From Brachionus rotundiformis (Eukaryota > Rotifera > Eurotatoria > Ploima > Brachionidae): a DNA stretch of 64,000 nt. A model generated the notes under the pieces. The model made no database searches and was not told the origin of the DNA. It saw nothing but the letters and a program-made list of their open reading frames with translations. The stretch covers positions 1,975,318-2,039,317 of the forward strand of contig JAESIW010000137.1 of assembly GCA_016802295.1 (NCBI GenBank). Direction: 5' to 3'. The translations under genes and the position numbers were made by a program. Below are positions 25,119-37,370 of this stretch, piece by piece. Every line of letters starts with the position of its first letter. Position 1 is the stretch's first letter.

Positions 25119-25847
25119 TGTTAAATAAACTTTGAAATCAAAGTTTAATTTAAAAATAAATTTTCTTTTAAGCTTATATTTGAGGACGTGAATCTAATAC
25201 GAATCAAAAAACTAGTTAAAGAAGCTCTCTAATTGAATAAAAATTTCAATTAATTCAAATTTTAAGTAGAAATTAAGAAAGTCTAGAGCTTAATTTTTTG
25301 AATTTTTAAGTGGAAACTCAAATTTTTTTTTGAAACAAGCATTTGGATTTTGACTTACAAAATTAACAAAAAAGTACTATTAATTTTAATTCGACAAATC
25401 AAAATTAAAAAATATTAATTAGTTTTAAAAATGTGCAATATTTTTTAGAAATTAATAAATGCTTAATAATTTAAAAATTTATCTTGTATCAAAAATTCAA
25501 AATTTATTTGTCGATGTTTAATTAATATCATTTAATTCAAAAAGACAGGATAACTTGATTAAGTTGAGTGTTTTTTTTAGGATATTTAAAAATAAATTAA
25601 TACATTAAAAATTTATTAAATGAAAATAATTTAGTAACAAAATTTTGATTAAAATTAATCAAAACCTTTTAAAATAGGAAAAATTTTTTTCTAATATTTT
25701 CTACTACTACTATAGCGGTTTATTAGAACCTACAAATTATAGAATTCTTTATAAACTAAAAAAATCCTAATACCTAATACAATTTTAAAATAAAATCAAT
25801 ACTATAAAGTTAACTTGACAAAAGTAAGTATCTTAAATATAAATTTC
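25119..25847. other. Intergenic, convergent 3' ends
   Basis: The 0.73 kb lies between the UFSP1 stop and the stop of the next gene on the opposite strand. It holds AT-rich sequence and a short CTACTACTACTA run near 25.70 kb. No gene is seen. Confidence 0.5.
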
Positions 25848-26547
25848 TTAAAAACTATTGTTCTTATTTCTATTCAATTTCGATCTATATCTGTACCGAG
25901 TTTGTCTGATTGTGTTCAGCGCACTCTTCCAGTAATTCTTGAACTCACATTCTGTTAAATTTTGAGGCAAAAATTTTTGTTTGGCTTCCTCTAAATTATC
26001 AAATTGTATAAATTGTTATCTATTACTTAATTTTGAATCTACCTTTAATTCTATTCATAACATCATACGAAGATCGTTTAATTTTTTTATAAGTCAAATT
26101 TTCGATCGGTCCGAACTCGATTATGAATCGTTGCTTGACATATTTGTTGAAGTTTTTTTGCCTCTCTTTGAATTCTGTCCAATTTGGATCTTTTTCTGGC
26201 GAGCTAACTTCCATATAACTAGGATCAGTTGCATCACTTGACGAGCATTCAGAATCCTGTTTTAACAACAAATAATTTAATAATCTTAAACTAGGAAATT
26301 AGAAACTAGATTACATTTCTACTAGAACTGCGGTCTGATCTAGAACAATCATATTGGAACTGGCTAGAGCTACTTTTGTTAATTGAGTTAATTACTTCCA
26401 GGGATAAACTGTTCATACATGCATTAAATTGCTCTAATTTTTGCAAATACTTAAAAAATATCTATTAGAACAAGTGTTGTTTAAGTTTTGAGTAAGTTAG
26501 AGTACCGATAGATAAAAACAATAATAGGTAAGAACTTCGGACTCCAT
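25848..26547 (-). CDS. Unknown small basic protein
   Basis: I do not recognise this gene. Four exons can be joined: 26547 down to the TATCTATCG|GTACTC donor, then exons starting TATTTGCAA, GATTCTGAA and, after an acceptor near 25.99 kb, the last exon to 25848. They give about 175 residues. The first 60 contain a short helix and a serine/arginine-rich linker (SRSDRSSSRN). The middle has DPNWTEFKERQKNFNKYVKQ and YDVMNRIKEEAKQKFLP. The end is strongly basic (YWKSALNTIRQTRYRYRSK). Three consistent splice phases and the change to basic, helix-like composition argue for a real gene. No domain can be named. The small size and charge would suit a nucleic-acid-binding protein, which is only a guess. 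Confidence 0.55.
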
Positions 26548-28269
26548 GGTTAATCGTTTTGCTAGTATAAAACGGCAGTTCCTTTTTTTATTTGCTTTAT
26601 TAAAGCCAAATTTATTTAATTTCTGTTAAAATTTAAATAAAATTTTAGTTGCTCTCAAATATATATATATATATATATTTATATATGGTCTTTAGCTACT
26701 GAAATTCATCCTTGTAATTTTACGTTTATTATACTTTTAAGAAGCTATAACATTTTAAATTAGAAAATTTAGCTAAAAGAAGATTTCTATATTACAAGTT
26801 TTAAAGCATTGTTCAAAAAGCGATCAAAATGTATCAAAACTCGCTTTTTTTATTTTAAGTAATAGTGGTGATATGGTGTTTTAATATTTTTCTAATATCA
26901 TGCTTTTTTTTCAAAAATTCTCTCTCTCTAGTCTTACCATAAGCTGAATTTCATTACTGGAATTTCTACAGTTACATAAAGCTCTTTTTTTTAAAAAGAC
27001 CACTTTTTTAACGCTAAAGCTTGATTACTCTTTAATACAAATAAAATGTAGATTTTGATTGAAAAATAACAAAATTTAATATTTTGGCTTTGAACTATTT
27101 TTTTAATTATTTAATTTTAATCATTCATTTTTAGGTATATCCAGTAAGAGTTGATATCATTTTATACAAAATTATTTTTTATTTTATTTAGCAAATTTGT
27201 ACTTTGTTTTTATTTAACATGGAAATGAATAAATTTTTTGAATGAATTTTTTATTAATTTTTTTATAAGTTTATTCAATGAAAAAATTTAAACGCTAACA
27301 GTTATGGTTTACTTTTTTCTTATTTTGTTTTTAATTTGAATTGAAATTATCAGCATGATTATAGAAACTTTATTAAATTTATTCAATAATAATTAAAAAG
27401 GTAAAAAATTGCTGAATTGAATTCATTGAATCACAGAAAATTAAAATCTAATTAAATCTTATAAAAAGGTACTAAGATTTTTCAATAATGATTAAATAAT
27501 TTTTTCTTTTACTTTATGAATTAGATAAAATTTTATATTTAGTACGCAATGGATTTTAATCTTAAATAATTTTTATCCATAAAAAACTAAGTTCTAAAAT
27601 TAAAAAGTCAATCCAATTATTGTTCTTTTACGCATTTAAATTAAATTGTTCAAAAACTTGTTTTAAATAGCTTAAATGATCGACTTGAAATAGCATGGAC
27701 AAAATTTTTGTTAAATATTGAATGTATGATATAGAAAAGCTTATCAGTTGTTCTTTGGTTAAGCAAGTTAAACAAATAATTCAAATGGTTCATGTAATTG
27801 GTCTAATTTACTTCTTACTATTTAATGATTAAACAAAAATTAAATTCTTCAAAAGACTTTTTAATTTAAAATAAGTATCTTCGTTCAGTTTTAAGATATT
27901 CTAAATAATTATTTGAAATTAAATGTAATTTAACTTTTTCTCCAAAAATTTCCTCTTTAAGTTAAGACAAAATTTCAAAATAGCTATGTTCTATCTTAAT
28001 TCCTGCTCGAGTAACTATTCAGCATGAAATAAAAAATTGCAATTAAATGAAGTATACTCAAAGAAATTGCAATTTGAAAGCACATGCTTTCAAACAATTT
28101 GTGCATTCTGTTCCAATATTCCCTAGTCCTAAACAAAATCTTTTTAAAACATTCATCTATTTAAAACGACCTTAACTCTTTAAATCAAGAGTGAGTGAAT
28201 TCATCGCGGCTGATTCTTTTGGTTAATTTTTACACACATTAAATTTGAAATAATACTAATATTGGCAAA
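26548..28269. other. Intergenic, no gene seen
   Basis: This is 1.7 kb of AT-rich sequence between the divergent starts of the unknown basic-protein gene and RPL5. It includes an (AT)n microsatellite at 26659-26686. The RPL5 promoter should be in the right part. No TATA or pyrimidine-tract start could be fixed with confidence. Confidence 0.5.
26659..26686. repeat. (AT)n microsatellite
   Basis: An almost pure AT dinucleotide run of about 28 bases is broken by one TT step. Confidence 0.8.
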
Positions 28270-29439
28270 ATGGTAAGCAAAATTTTACCGCATCTATACC
28301 ATTCTGATAAGTCACCAGCGCTTAAAAAATGTGATGTAAAGATTGGCACATTTTTCAGCACCATGTGACAAATATTTGAATTTTTTCCTAATTTTTTTTT
28401 TTCACAGGCCTTTGTTAAAGTAGTCAAAAATAAAGCTTACTTTAAACGATTTCAAGTAAAATACAAAAGGCGCAGAGGTTAGTTGAACATTGGTGTTGTA
28501 CTAAATTAGGGTTATTAATATTGAAATCTTTTTCAGAGGGAAAGACAGACTACTATGCCAGAAAGCGCTTGATTCTCCAAGAGAAAAACAAATACAATAC
28601 ACCAAAATACCGATTAGTTGTCCGTATTTCCAACACAGACGTAACTACCCAAGTAAATTTCGATTCCTACTAATAATCGAACTGTGAAATTAGAGAATTA
28701 ATAAAGATTGTTTTAAAAAAAGATAGTTTATGCCCGTATTCAAGGAGACGTTGTGATGGCTGCAGCATACTCGCATGAGTTGCCAAGATATGGTGTTAAA
28801 GTTGGTTTGGCCAATTATGCTTCGACTTATGCCACTGGTTTGCTATTAGCCAGAAGATTGTTGAAAAAGCTTAAATTAGACACTGTTTATGCTGGTGCAA
28901 AAGAGGCCACTGGTGAAGAGTACAACGTCGAGGACGTCGATGGAAAACCAGGCGCTTTCCAATGCTTCTTGGATGTTGGTTTGGCCAGAACTTCGACCGG
29001 AGCAAAAGTATTCGCTGCTCTCAAGGGCGCCGCTGATGGAGGTCTCCACATTCCCCACAGTGTCAAAAGATTCCCTGGCTACGACAAGGAAAGCAAAGAA
29101 TTCAAAGCTGACGTACTCCGTAGATACATTTTTGGTTTGCATGTAGCCGATTACATGAAGGAATTAAAGGGCGAAGACGAAGAAGCCTACAGAAAACAAT
29201 TCTCTGGATACATCAAAGCTGGAGTCACTGCCGATACCATTGAGGCTGTGTACAAAAAAGCTCATGCTGAAATCAGAAAAGATCCTGAATTCAAGCCAAA
29301 ACCAAAGAAGACTTTAGCCCAAGGCCAAAAACAAAAGAGATGGACAAGAGCTCCATTGAATAGAGCCCAACGTAACGACAGAGTCAGACAAAAGAAAGAG
29401 TCTTTCCTCAAAAAAGTCGCTGCTCTAGCTGACAATTAA
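28270..29439 (+). CDS. RPL5: Large ribosomal subunit protein uL18 (RPL5)
   Basis: RPL5 binds 5S rRNA and carries it, with RPL11, into the 60S subunit. Exons 28270-28272, 28408-28477, 28537-28652 and 28723-29439 give 301 residues (human 297). The first coding exon is the ATG alone, followed by a GTAAGC donor. The family sequence is continuous: FVKVVKNKAYFKRFQVKYKR, TDYYARKRLI, NKYNTPKYRLVVRISN, HELPRYGVKVGLANYA, TGLLLARRLL and IPHSVKRFPGYD. The basic tail (KKRW..) is normal for the family. Third-position G/C in the last exon is visibly higher than in neighbouring genes, consistent with high expression. Confidence 0.97.
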
Positions 29440-29601
29440 ATTCATTCTTTTTTTTCTGATTAACTTTCTTAAACAGAGAAAAAGGTTGAGTTAAAATAAA
29501 AAAAATGAAAAAAAAACAATTTCTTTTAATTTTAATCTTTTTTTTTTATTTATCTTGTTCTTAATTAAGTATTTAAAAAAATATCATATATTTATGCTAA
29601 G

Positions 29602-30011
29602 CTAGTTAGTAGTTCTTGTTGGGACATTCTAACAAGAATGTGAAGCTGAAGCTGTCATAATCATTTAATTTGTTCAGCGTGGCAATGAAGGCTTCCGTGG
29701 ATGCGGATTTTACAACACGATCAGGCAATCTGTTCAATTGTGGGACTCTTTTCAACCCTGTTTAAAAAAGCATCTTGGACTGTCACTACACTTACATAAT
29801 TTAGAAGAAAAGCTCTCCCTGTCCATTCTCATACTTTTGCTTTAATATCTACTGATATAGATAAAGGGACTCGATATTATTCTAACCCATTTACTAGTTT
29901 ATACAATTTAATCGAATCTCCTCTAGCTCGCCTTTCACTTATTTTGGTTAGGTCCATCTTTAGCAATTGCATTTTATAGTCGATACCTCTCAAAGGTATT
30001 TTTGTGACATA
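29602..30011 (-). mobile_element. Second 5'-truncated LINE scrap of the same family
   Basis: On the minus strand this segment reads VTKIPLRGIDYKMQLLKMD, then LTKISERRARGDSIKLYKLV, with a stop after NGLE and another about 15 codons on. After a frameshift it continues NRLPDRVVKSASTEAFIATL, the usual end of jockey/CR1-like ORF2 that the 7.1 kb copy lacks. The 3' terminus (AAGAACTACTA) matches the other copy's tail. The element is degenerate and non-autonomous. Confidence 0.8.
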
Positions 30012-31340
30012 TTATTTAATAAATGTTTTGTGATTTTACTGATGGAAAAGACAGACCAAGTGATTTTCTTCTGACCATAATTATTTCGTTTTGTATGTTT
30101 TTTTTTTATTTAAAAAAGATTAAATTTTTATTTTAAAAAAATCTCAAATTTTTACAATTTTTTTGTTTATTTTTTCAAAAAAAATTTATGCCCGTCAGAT
30201 TTTGTCTTGGAAAATTCCTTACAACTTTTCCTGCTCTGATAGCATCCAAAACTAAAAGTTTAATCATGCTAAAAAAGGCTATTTAAAGATTATAGATTAA
30301 TAATTTAGATCTAAACATCAAAATACAAAAAAACTTTATTTCTAACCAATATTGTGTATAGTAAATCAAATTTTTGTTCTAAAAGGATACAATCAATACC
30401 CAAATGCTTTCATAGACAAATAGATCTATTGATTTGCTTAAGATTATGCTATGTCGCTTTGACGACGTTGTATAAGTTTTTGAATTGTGAATTTCAAAAA
30501 CAAACAGAACAAAAATTTTAATATCAACCTAAAATGATTTTTCTGATTTAGATAAAAGACAAATGTAAAGCATTAATAAGACTTAAATTGATAATTGATT
30601 TTGTTTACCTAAAAAAAAGAATTTAAAGTTTTTATTTTTGGTAAAAAAGATTTTTTACTTAAAAAATTAAAAATCAATTATGCATTTTAAATACATAGAT
30701 ATATAATACAAATAAACTTCCTGTATTCTTTTTAATTTTAATGAATATTTTGCTTAAAACAGCTATGTAACACAATCTGGAAATAATTCTATGAGGTTAA
30801 TTCAAACTTAAACTTAAGTAAAAGAATTTTTCTTTTGAATTTGAATTTTTTTTTTAATTATTACGAAAAAAAAGCACGTAAAAGCACGCTTTGGTGATCA
30901 TTTAATAACAAATATTCATAAAATTATGACATCGTGAAGTAAAAAAATTTTTTATTTTTATTTTTTATTTGATTTTTTTTCCATTTGATACTCACAAAAC
31001 AAATTTTTTTTTGTTTCTGTCAAACAATAGTTTTTGCGTCTTTTTTATATTTAACGTGTAACTCTTTATTTACGCTTCCAAATTTATTTGTCTTAAATTA
31101 GCTTAAAATACATTTATTTAAAGTTTAAAAAAATATATTAAAAAAAAAGTAACTTAGAAAAAAATAAAATAAAATTTTTTAAATTTTTTTGGTCTTCGTT
31201 CTTTTGGTGTTAGTTTAAAAGCGTTTTTGGTTCACTAGTGTGATGAATAAAAAAATAATGCTTATAAATGAAGTAAAAGTACAAAAGTTGAATTTTTGGC
31301 AAATTCTAGTTGTTGTTTTTTTAATAGAGTGTAAAGTATT
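30012..31340. other. Intergenic, no gene seen
   Basis: This is 1.3 kb of AT-rich sequence with long A and T tracts between the LINE scrap and the 3' end of the PP1 gene. The right half probably includes the PP1 3'UTR, but no cleavage site was fixed. Confidence 0.5.
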
Positions 31341-32524
31341 CTATTTCTTTCCTTTGATTTGTGTGCCAAGACTTCCGGGCATGACGCCCATCGAATTATT
31401 ACTTTGATTGTTTTGATTTGATGGAGCATTGGTTATTCCCATGGTTGCGGTTCTTGGTGGGGTCACGGGACGACCTACGCTCATACCTCCATATTGGTAC
31501 TTGGTTTTTTTCTCGCTTGGCTTTAAAATTTGAAACGAACACATTAGGGTCTCATCTACGGACATCATACCACCGGCATTATCAAATTCACCACAATAAT
31601 TTGGAGCAGAGAACAATGTGACAAGTTGACGTTTAGCAAAAAATTCATAGCCGTCCTCAACTACCTTTTTAAAAGCAAAAGTCCTTTTAAATTAGATATT
31701 TTTAATTAATTTGCTAATTTTAAATCTTCTAAATTAGACAATAAAAAATCAACACTTTAAAATTAGTAAAATTTTACTTGATGAGCTCTACAGATTAAAT
31801 CCATATCATGTCTATTTAGAAATTTAGCTACAACATCAGCACCGAATGTGAATGAGACTCCGCGATCATTTTCACCCCATCCTTGCACATCTTTGTCCGG
31901 ATCGCTCCACAGCAAGTCGCACAAAAGACCAGTATCGGGCACATCAGTGGGTCGCATTATTCGTCTTATTTGTTCCATTGATTGCAAATCAGGCGATAGG
32001 CCCCCATGGCAACAAAATATTTTCTCGTCAATGATGGCCGCAATTGGCAAACAATTAAAACAATCGGTAAATGTTTTCCAAAGTTTGATATTAAAGCGTC
32101 TTTTGCACTCATCATAAAATCCATATATACGATTTATGCTGGCGCATTCGTGGTTACCTCGGAGTAGAAAGAAATTCTCGGGAAATTTTATTTTGTAGGC
32201 TAATAGAAGACAAATGGTCTCGAGAGATTGCTTACCACGGTCGACATAGTCACCAAGAAACAAATAGTTGGCTTCTGGCGGAAAGCCTCCGTACTCAAAC
32301 AATCTCAATAGGTCGTTGAATTGACCATGTATGTCGCCGCATATCTTCAGTGGTGCTTCCAACTCGAGCAAAATTGGCTGACTCAAAAAAATTTCTCTTG
32401 ATTTGATGCACAATGTGCGGACCTCATTCTCGGTCATGTTTACAATTTTGCCCGGTCGACTGGACCGTGCTTCCAACAAGCGATTGATCAAGCTGTCAAG
32501 CTGTAAATCTCCATTGTCTGCCAT
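31341..32524 (-). CDS. PPP1C: Serine/threonine protein phosphatase PP1 catalytic subunit
   Basis: PP1 is the metal-dependent Ser/Thr phosphatase whose specificity comes from RVxF-bearing partners. Exons 32524-31778 and 31664-31341 give 356 residues. All metal and catalytic motifs are present: ICGDIHGQ, FLGDYVDRG, LLRGNHECASINRIYGFYDE, CCHGGLSPDL and LICRAHQ|VVEDGYEFF. The SAPNYCGEFDNAGG segment gives the beta12-13 loop and its reactive cysteine. The tail carries RPVTPPRT, the inhibitory CDK phosphorylation motif of PP1 alpha-type enzymes. A further Gln/Asn/Ser/Gly-rich extension ends in KGKK. The alpha/gamma/beta assignment does not carry over cleanly outside vertebrates. Confidence 0.96.
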
Positions 32525-35500
32525 TCTATTATGTGCGTCCTATAATGTTTATCTACGCCCGAGTCCTTAGTCGTACTAAATCTAAACAAATTTTGTATAT
32601 TTTATTCTATTTTTTGCTTCATTTTAAGGTTCCCCATCGGGTGTTTTATTTTTACCAAAGAAGAAAATTTTACACATTTATTAACTTTGGAGTTTAAAAA
32701 AGTTTTGAAATCAACTCAGCTAAATGTAGCTTCATGTTTAGAAAATAAAAAATATAAAGAATAAAAAATGATTATAATGCTATGAATGTTTTGCTTTTTA
32801 TTAATAATTTATGCTTGTTGCGAGGCTTGCAATAGAAAAACTATGGCGGCACATTGCTTATGTTTCTTTGATTAAGCGAATTGCAAATTTCAAATACTTG
32901 AAGATTATTGCAAATTTATAAATAAATGTGCAATTTTTATGTTTTTTTCTTTATATCTTGAAAAAAAAATTAGTTTATCATATGAATGTCTTTTTTAGGC
33001 CTCCGTTAATCCACTTTGTTCACGTCGATGACCCAATTTTGCCAAAACTCATCAGTTAAAATTTAATTTTCACAATGTGTTTTCATATTTATTTATTTTT
33101 TAATAATTAACTAGCAAATTAATTCAGCTTAACATTATTTGCTTTAACTAATCACAAGTAAAATTTCTAATTTTATTTATTCACTTGGAAAATATTGCAC
33201 TAAAAACAAATGTTAATTGATTTTCTATTTTTAAACTATTTTTAAATTAATTTAAAAATTATATTTAATAATAAAACACAATTTATTAAAATTTTGTTTA
33301 AATCTTATCTTAAGGCTAAAAATTAATCACATTTAAATATACTTAGATTTATTTTGTTCTGACTCTAACAGATAAAGCATTCACATTCAAGGAAAACAAG
33401 AAATCTTTGACATACTGTTTATTACGTTATTAGGCATCTTTCTTATCAAAAATCAACCAAATATCATGACAAGAATGTGCGTGGTTTAATCACGGAAACT
33501 CAATATCAAATTTAAAATGAGATATTTAAAAATTTTATTCTAATTACGAAATGAAAATGATGTTCCAATTAGTCAACTTTGACCATCAGTACACTCGTAA
33601 GAGAAATCCTTGAGGCTTTTATGTTTTTCGCACTGGAAATTCGCTTAACCTGATAAGAAAAATTCTACCTACGAGAATCAAAGATAAAAAATGAAATTAT
33701 TTTCTAAATTTGATTTGATAATTTGATTATTCGATTGATTAATTTTTAGCTGAAAATTTTTTTTGAAAAAAATATTTTTTGGCTTTTAATAAGTTAAACA
33801 ATTGAATTAAATCCACATCCTTTTAATTGATGTGACAAATAAATTTAAAGGAAGTTAATAGGATCTTTTTCGAAATTAAGTATTTAAGTAGTCATTATTT
33901 AATCGAAAAAGGCTTTAAGTCTTGTCAATTATCAAACTAAATGTCTAAAATTAAAACTCTATTCTCAATTATTTATTTTTCTAATGGAAAAGAAAGCAAT
34001 ATCAAATCTAATTCAATTTTCTCAATAACTAAAAAGATTAAATAAAAATCTTAACATAAAAACGAGATTGTGATGAGATTGAATGTAAAAGTTTAACTTT
34101 AGGTGATTAAATTGCATGATCAGGCAAAAATTAATTAAAAAAGAAAACTTTTCCGAGACAGTGCAATTAAAATTACTAAATTTGAAAAATGATCTAAAAT
34201 TTCGGCTCTTGATTCAGTCATATATGGTGATAATAAATTAAAAATCTTACTCAAGGCATATAAAATTTAGATGAAATTATTCTATAAAGATATTACGAAA
34301 TTAAAATTTCAAAATATACCTTAATTTAAAACGATATATGCTGTTGAAAATGTATAAAAATGAGAGAACAACACCAAGAACTATCAGAGTGTGCTGTTAA
34401 GATACCGAATAAAAACTAATTTTTCAAATCAAATACCTCTATCATTAGATATTTATATAAATTTAGCTATTTTCTTCTATATATTTATATTTCAACCTAA
34501 ATTTTAAGCTTTCATGCAACCAAGCAATCAAACTTATACGAATAATTACTTTTGAAATTGAAAATATTTCGCTTTTTTTTAACTTGCTGAATTGTTAATT
34601 TCTGTATTAGTATGTTCGAAACGCTTATTATAAAAAGTATAAATATTCAGCTTTAGCAACTGAATAAATCTAGTTTTTTATCATTATAAACTTTTATTTT
34701 GAATTTTGTCGTCAAGCGAAAGCTATTCATAAACATAAGGTCCCGAACTAAAATTTTTATTCATTAAACAGATTGTATGCGTTTGTTGCTTATAAAGATT
34801 ATTAGTAAATTCATTTTTAATCTGATCATGACTAATATCTGACTTTGTATTAATCTTAGCTTGGTATTAAATGATAAATAATTTTTTGCAATTAAGACGT
34901 TCACATCCCGCAGTTTATTTGATGATATGATCGAAAATTTATGCATTTAAATAATCGAATTAGGCACAATACAGAAGATGAACATTTAAAAAAAATCAAT
35001 AATTCTCATTATCTATTAGGTTTATGCGGTTAATGCCAAAATGTTAAAGCATGTTTGTCTACGGAAACCAGTGGTTCATAAGTATATTTGTTTTTATGAT
35101 TCTGCTTTGATTATTTGAGAAAATTTGAAAATTGATTTAAAACTCTGGTGAAGAATAAGGGTTCACTAGATAAAAAATTTTATATAACATCATAATAATT
35201 CTAAAAATATTATAATTAAGAACATATTTAAGCTGAGTTTAATATCTTTTTTTTCTAAATTATTTTCTTATAAAACCATTTAGAATGCAATTACTAAAAA
35301 AATTAATCTTTTTATCAATATTTAATTCATTTTCTCAAACATTAAGGAAATTTAAAGGATTCACTTAACACCTAGAAATTGGAAATATATTAATTTGAAA
35401 ATTTATTTTCTATAAATTTTAAACCTAGATCGATAACTAGTTCTATTTCTTAAATTTTATTTAATCAATACTATAAAACATAATTAAATAGTTAAATAAT

Positions 35501-36811
35501 TTTTAATTATTTATAAAAAAAAATCACGAAAAAAAAACAAAAAATCCCGTGATACTTGAATAATCATGAAAATTAAAATGGATTGTGACTTCAAAAATAA
35601 CAATTCTAGATTAATTTATCTGTTTTTGAAGCATTATTTAAGAAAATATTCCTACTCAAAAAGTAAAATACATAATAATCTAATACTGTCATTTTAGATA
35701 CTTGAAAAAAATTCAAACTTTTAAACCTCTTGAAATTATTGTTATCGACTTTTATCTAATGTAAAATTTTTATTGTATACTAGATACCTTTTTTATTGTT
35801 TTAAAAAACAAAAGATACAATTTAACAATAAATCTTTTTCGTTTCAAACCAGACTATTATATAATAAGATAACAAGTTTTACCAAAAAAAGCATTCATTT
35901 TTCAAGCAAAAAACTTGCTGAATTACGAAATTATTCATGGTGTAACATTAAAGTATTTTTCGAAAATAATTATATAAATTATTCAAAATTGACCAGTGGT
36001 CAAACAATTTTAAAGCTAATTTATTGGAAAGCTATTTCAAAAACTGTCTTATAATAACATATACCAACTTGTAATGCCTTTTCCTAATTAGATTTTGGAA
36101 ATTAATGATATTGTTTTGAAAATAAGAAATTGATTATGGACTTGACATTATATTTCTCCAATACTTTTAATCAAATTTTCAGATAAAACTAAAGGGCTTT
36201 TTAAAACATAATCATAAAAAAATGATATCATAATGCGCCAAAATACTCTGAAAAAATTTGATATTCATACTATCTTAATTTGATGATTTTTTTTGTTTAA
36301 TATTATCTTTAATATTTTTTTTCGATTCTTTTAACTAAAAAAAAATTATTAAAAATTTCCAAAATATAGCTTTATACATTGAATGTATAAATATTTTTAT
36401 TCTAATATGCTTAAAATTTTCTCTAGAAGAGAAATATGTAGAACTTTTTATCTAAAAATTTTGATTTTACTTTTGAGTGTTAATTGTTAGATTAAATAGC
36501 TAAAAAATTAGAATGTGACAACAGAATATTATTGCTAAATGCACTTAATTTTTTTATTTTCAAAATTTTTAAAGACAAAAAAGTTTAATTATATATGAAA
36601 TTAAAATAAAATATACAAGACTACATTTAATGCATTTGCTGCATTGAAATATTAATGCAAAATTAAACCAAACACACGTTTAGTTATTCATTTTGTTGAA
36701 AGAACATCGATTTTCAAAAACCATTAAAATAAAGGCTCTTGTTTAAATTTTTTTTAAATTCATATTTATTTTCTTAAAATTATAATTAGACCTTATAGAA
36801 CAAAAGCGATA
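32525..36811. other. 4.3 kb gene-poor stretch
   Basis: This interval lies between the divergent starts of PP1 (-) and ERH (+) and is the longest gene-free interval in the window. It is strongly AT-rich. The longest open frame (35773-36054, 93 codons) has no recognisable domain and the Lys/Asn/Phe/Tyr composition of random AT-rich DNA. Two TATA-like/AATAAA modules near 34.35 and 34.63 kb are discussed in the findings. No RNA gene is recognised. Confidence 0.5.
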
Positions 36812-37165
36812 ATGTCGCATACAATTCTTTTGGTGCAAGCCACGACCAAACTCGAATCAAGAACATATTCAGATTACGAAACAGTAAATGATTGTCTTGA
36901 AGGTAATTTAAATGTATATTATTTTAAGTTTTAATTTATTAATTAAAAAGGAGTTTGTAAAATGTACGAAGAGCATTTGAAGCGCCTGAATCCAAACTCA
37001 CCTTCTATTACTTACGACATCAGTCACTTGTTCGATTTTATTGATCAATTGGCTGATTTGAGTTGTCTGGTCTTGGAAAAAAACAGTTTGACTTATTCGC
37101 CTCATAACAAAGATTGGATCAAGGAAAAAATTTACATTCTTTTGAGAAAACAAGCAGGAAAATAA
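36812..37165 (+). CDS. ERH: Enhancer of rudimentary homologue
   Basis: ERH is a small, highly conserved nuclear protein that dimerises and takes part in mRNA processing and RNA-elimination complexes. Exons 36812-36902 and 36951-37165 give 101 residues (human 104). The sequence is nearly collinear: MSHTILLVQ, SRTYSDYETVNDCLEGVCKM, YEEHLKRLNPNSPSITYDIS, HLFDFIDQLADLSCLV and HNKDWIKEKIYILLRKQAGK. The second exon starts within the GVCKM block. NOP2 follows 205 bases downstream in the same orientation. Confidence 0.97.
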
Positions 37166-37370
37166 ATGAAATATTGTTGTTATAATTGTGTAAAAATAAA
37201 AAAAAGAAAATTGATTGTTTGATATTTAAAAATGATTTAAATAAAGTGTTTTATATAAAATTTCTTGTTAATTAAAAAACCATTTAGAATGGACATAAAA
37301 ATCCATTAGACATTTTTTTCCATTAAGGTTTAAAATTTCCAACTTTTTAAATAATTAGAATAAATAAGTT

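Noticed and set aside
25695..25715. CTACTACTACTA run as a third LINE 3' tail
   Set aside because: The sequence beside it does not resemble the shared 3' end of the other two copies.
35773..36054. 93-codon open frame
   Set aside because: Composition is that of random AT-rich DNA, there is no domain or splice continuation, and one or two such frames are expected by chance in 64 kb.
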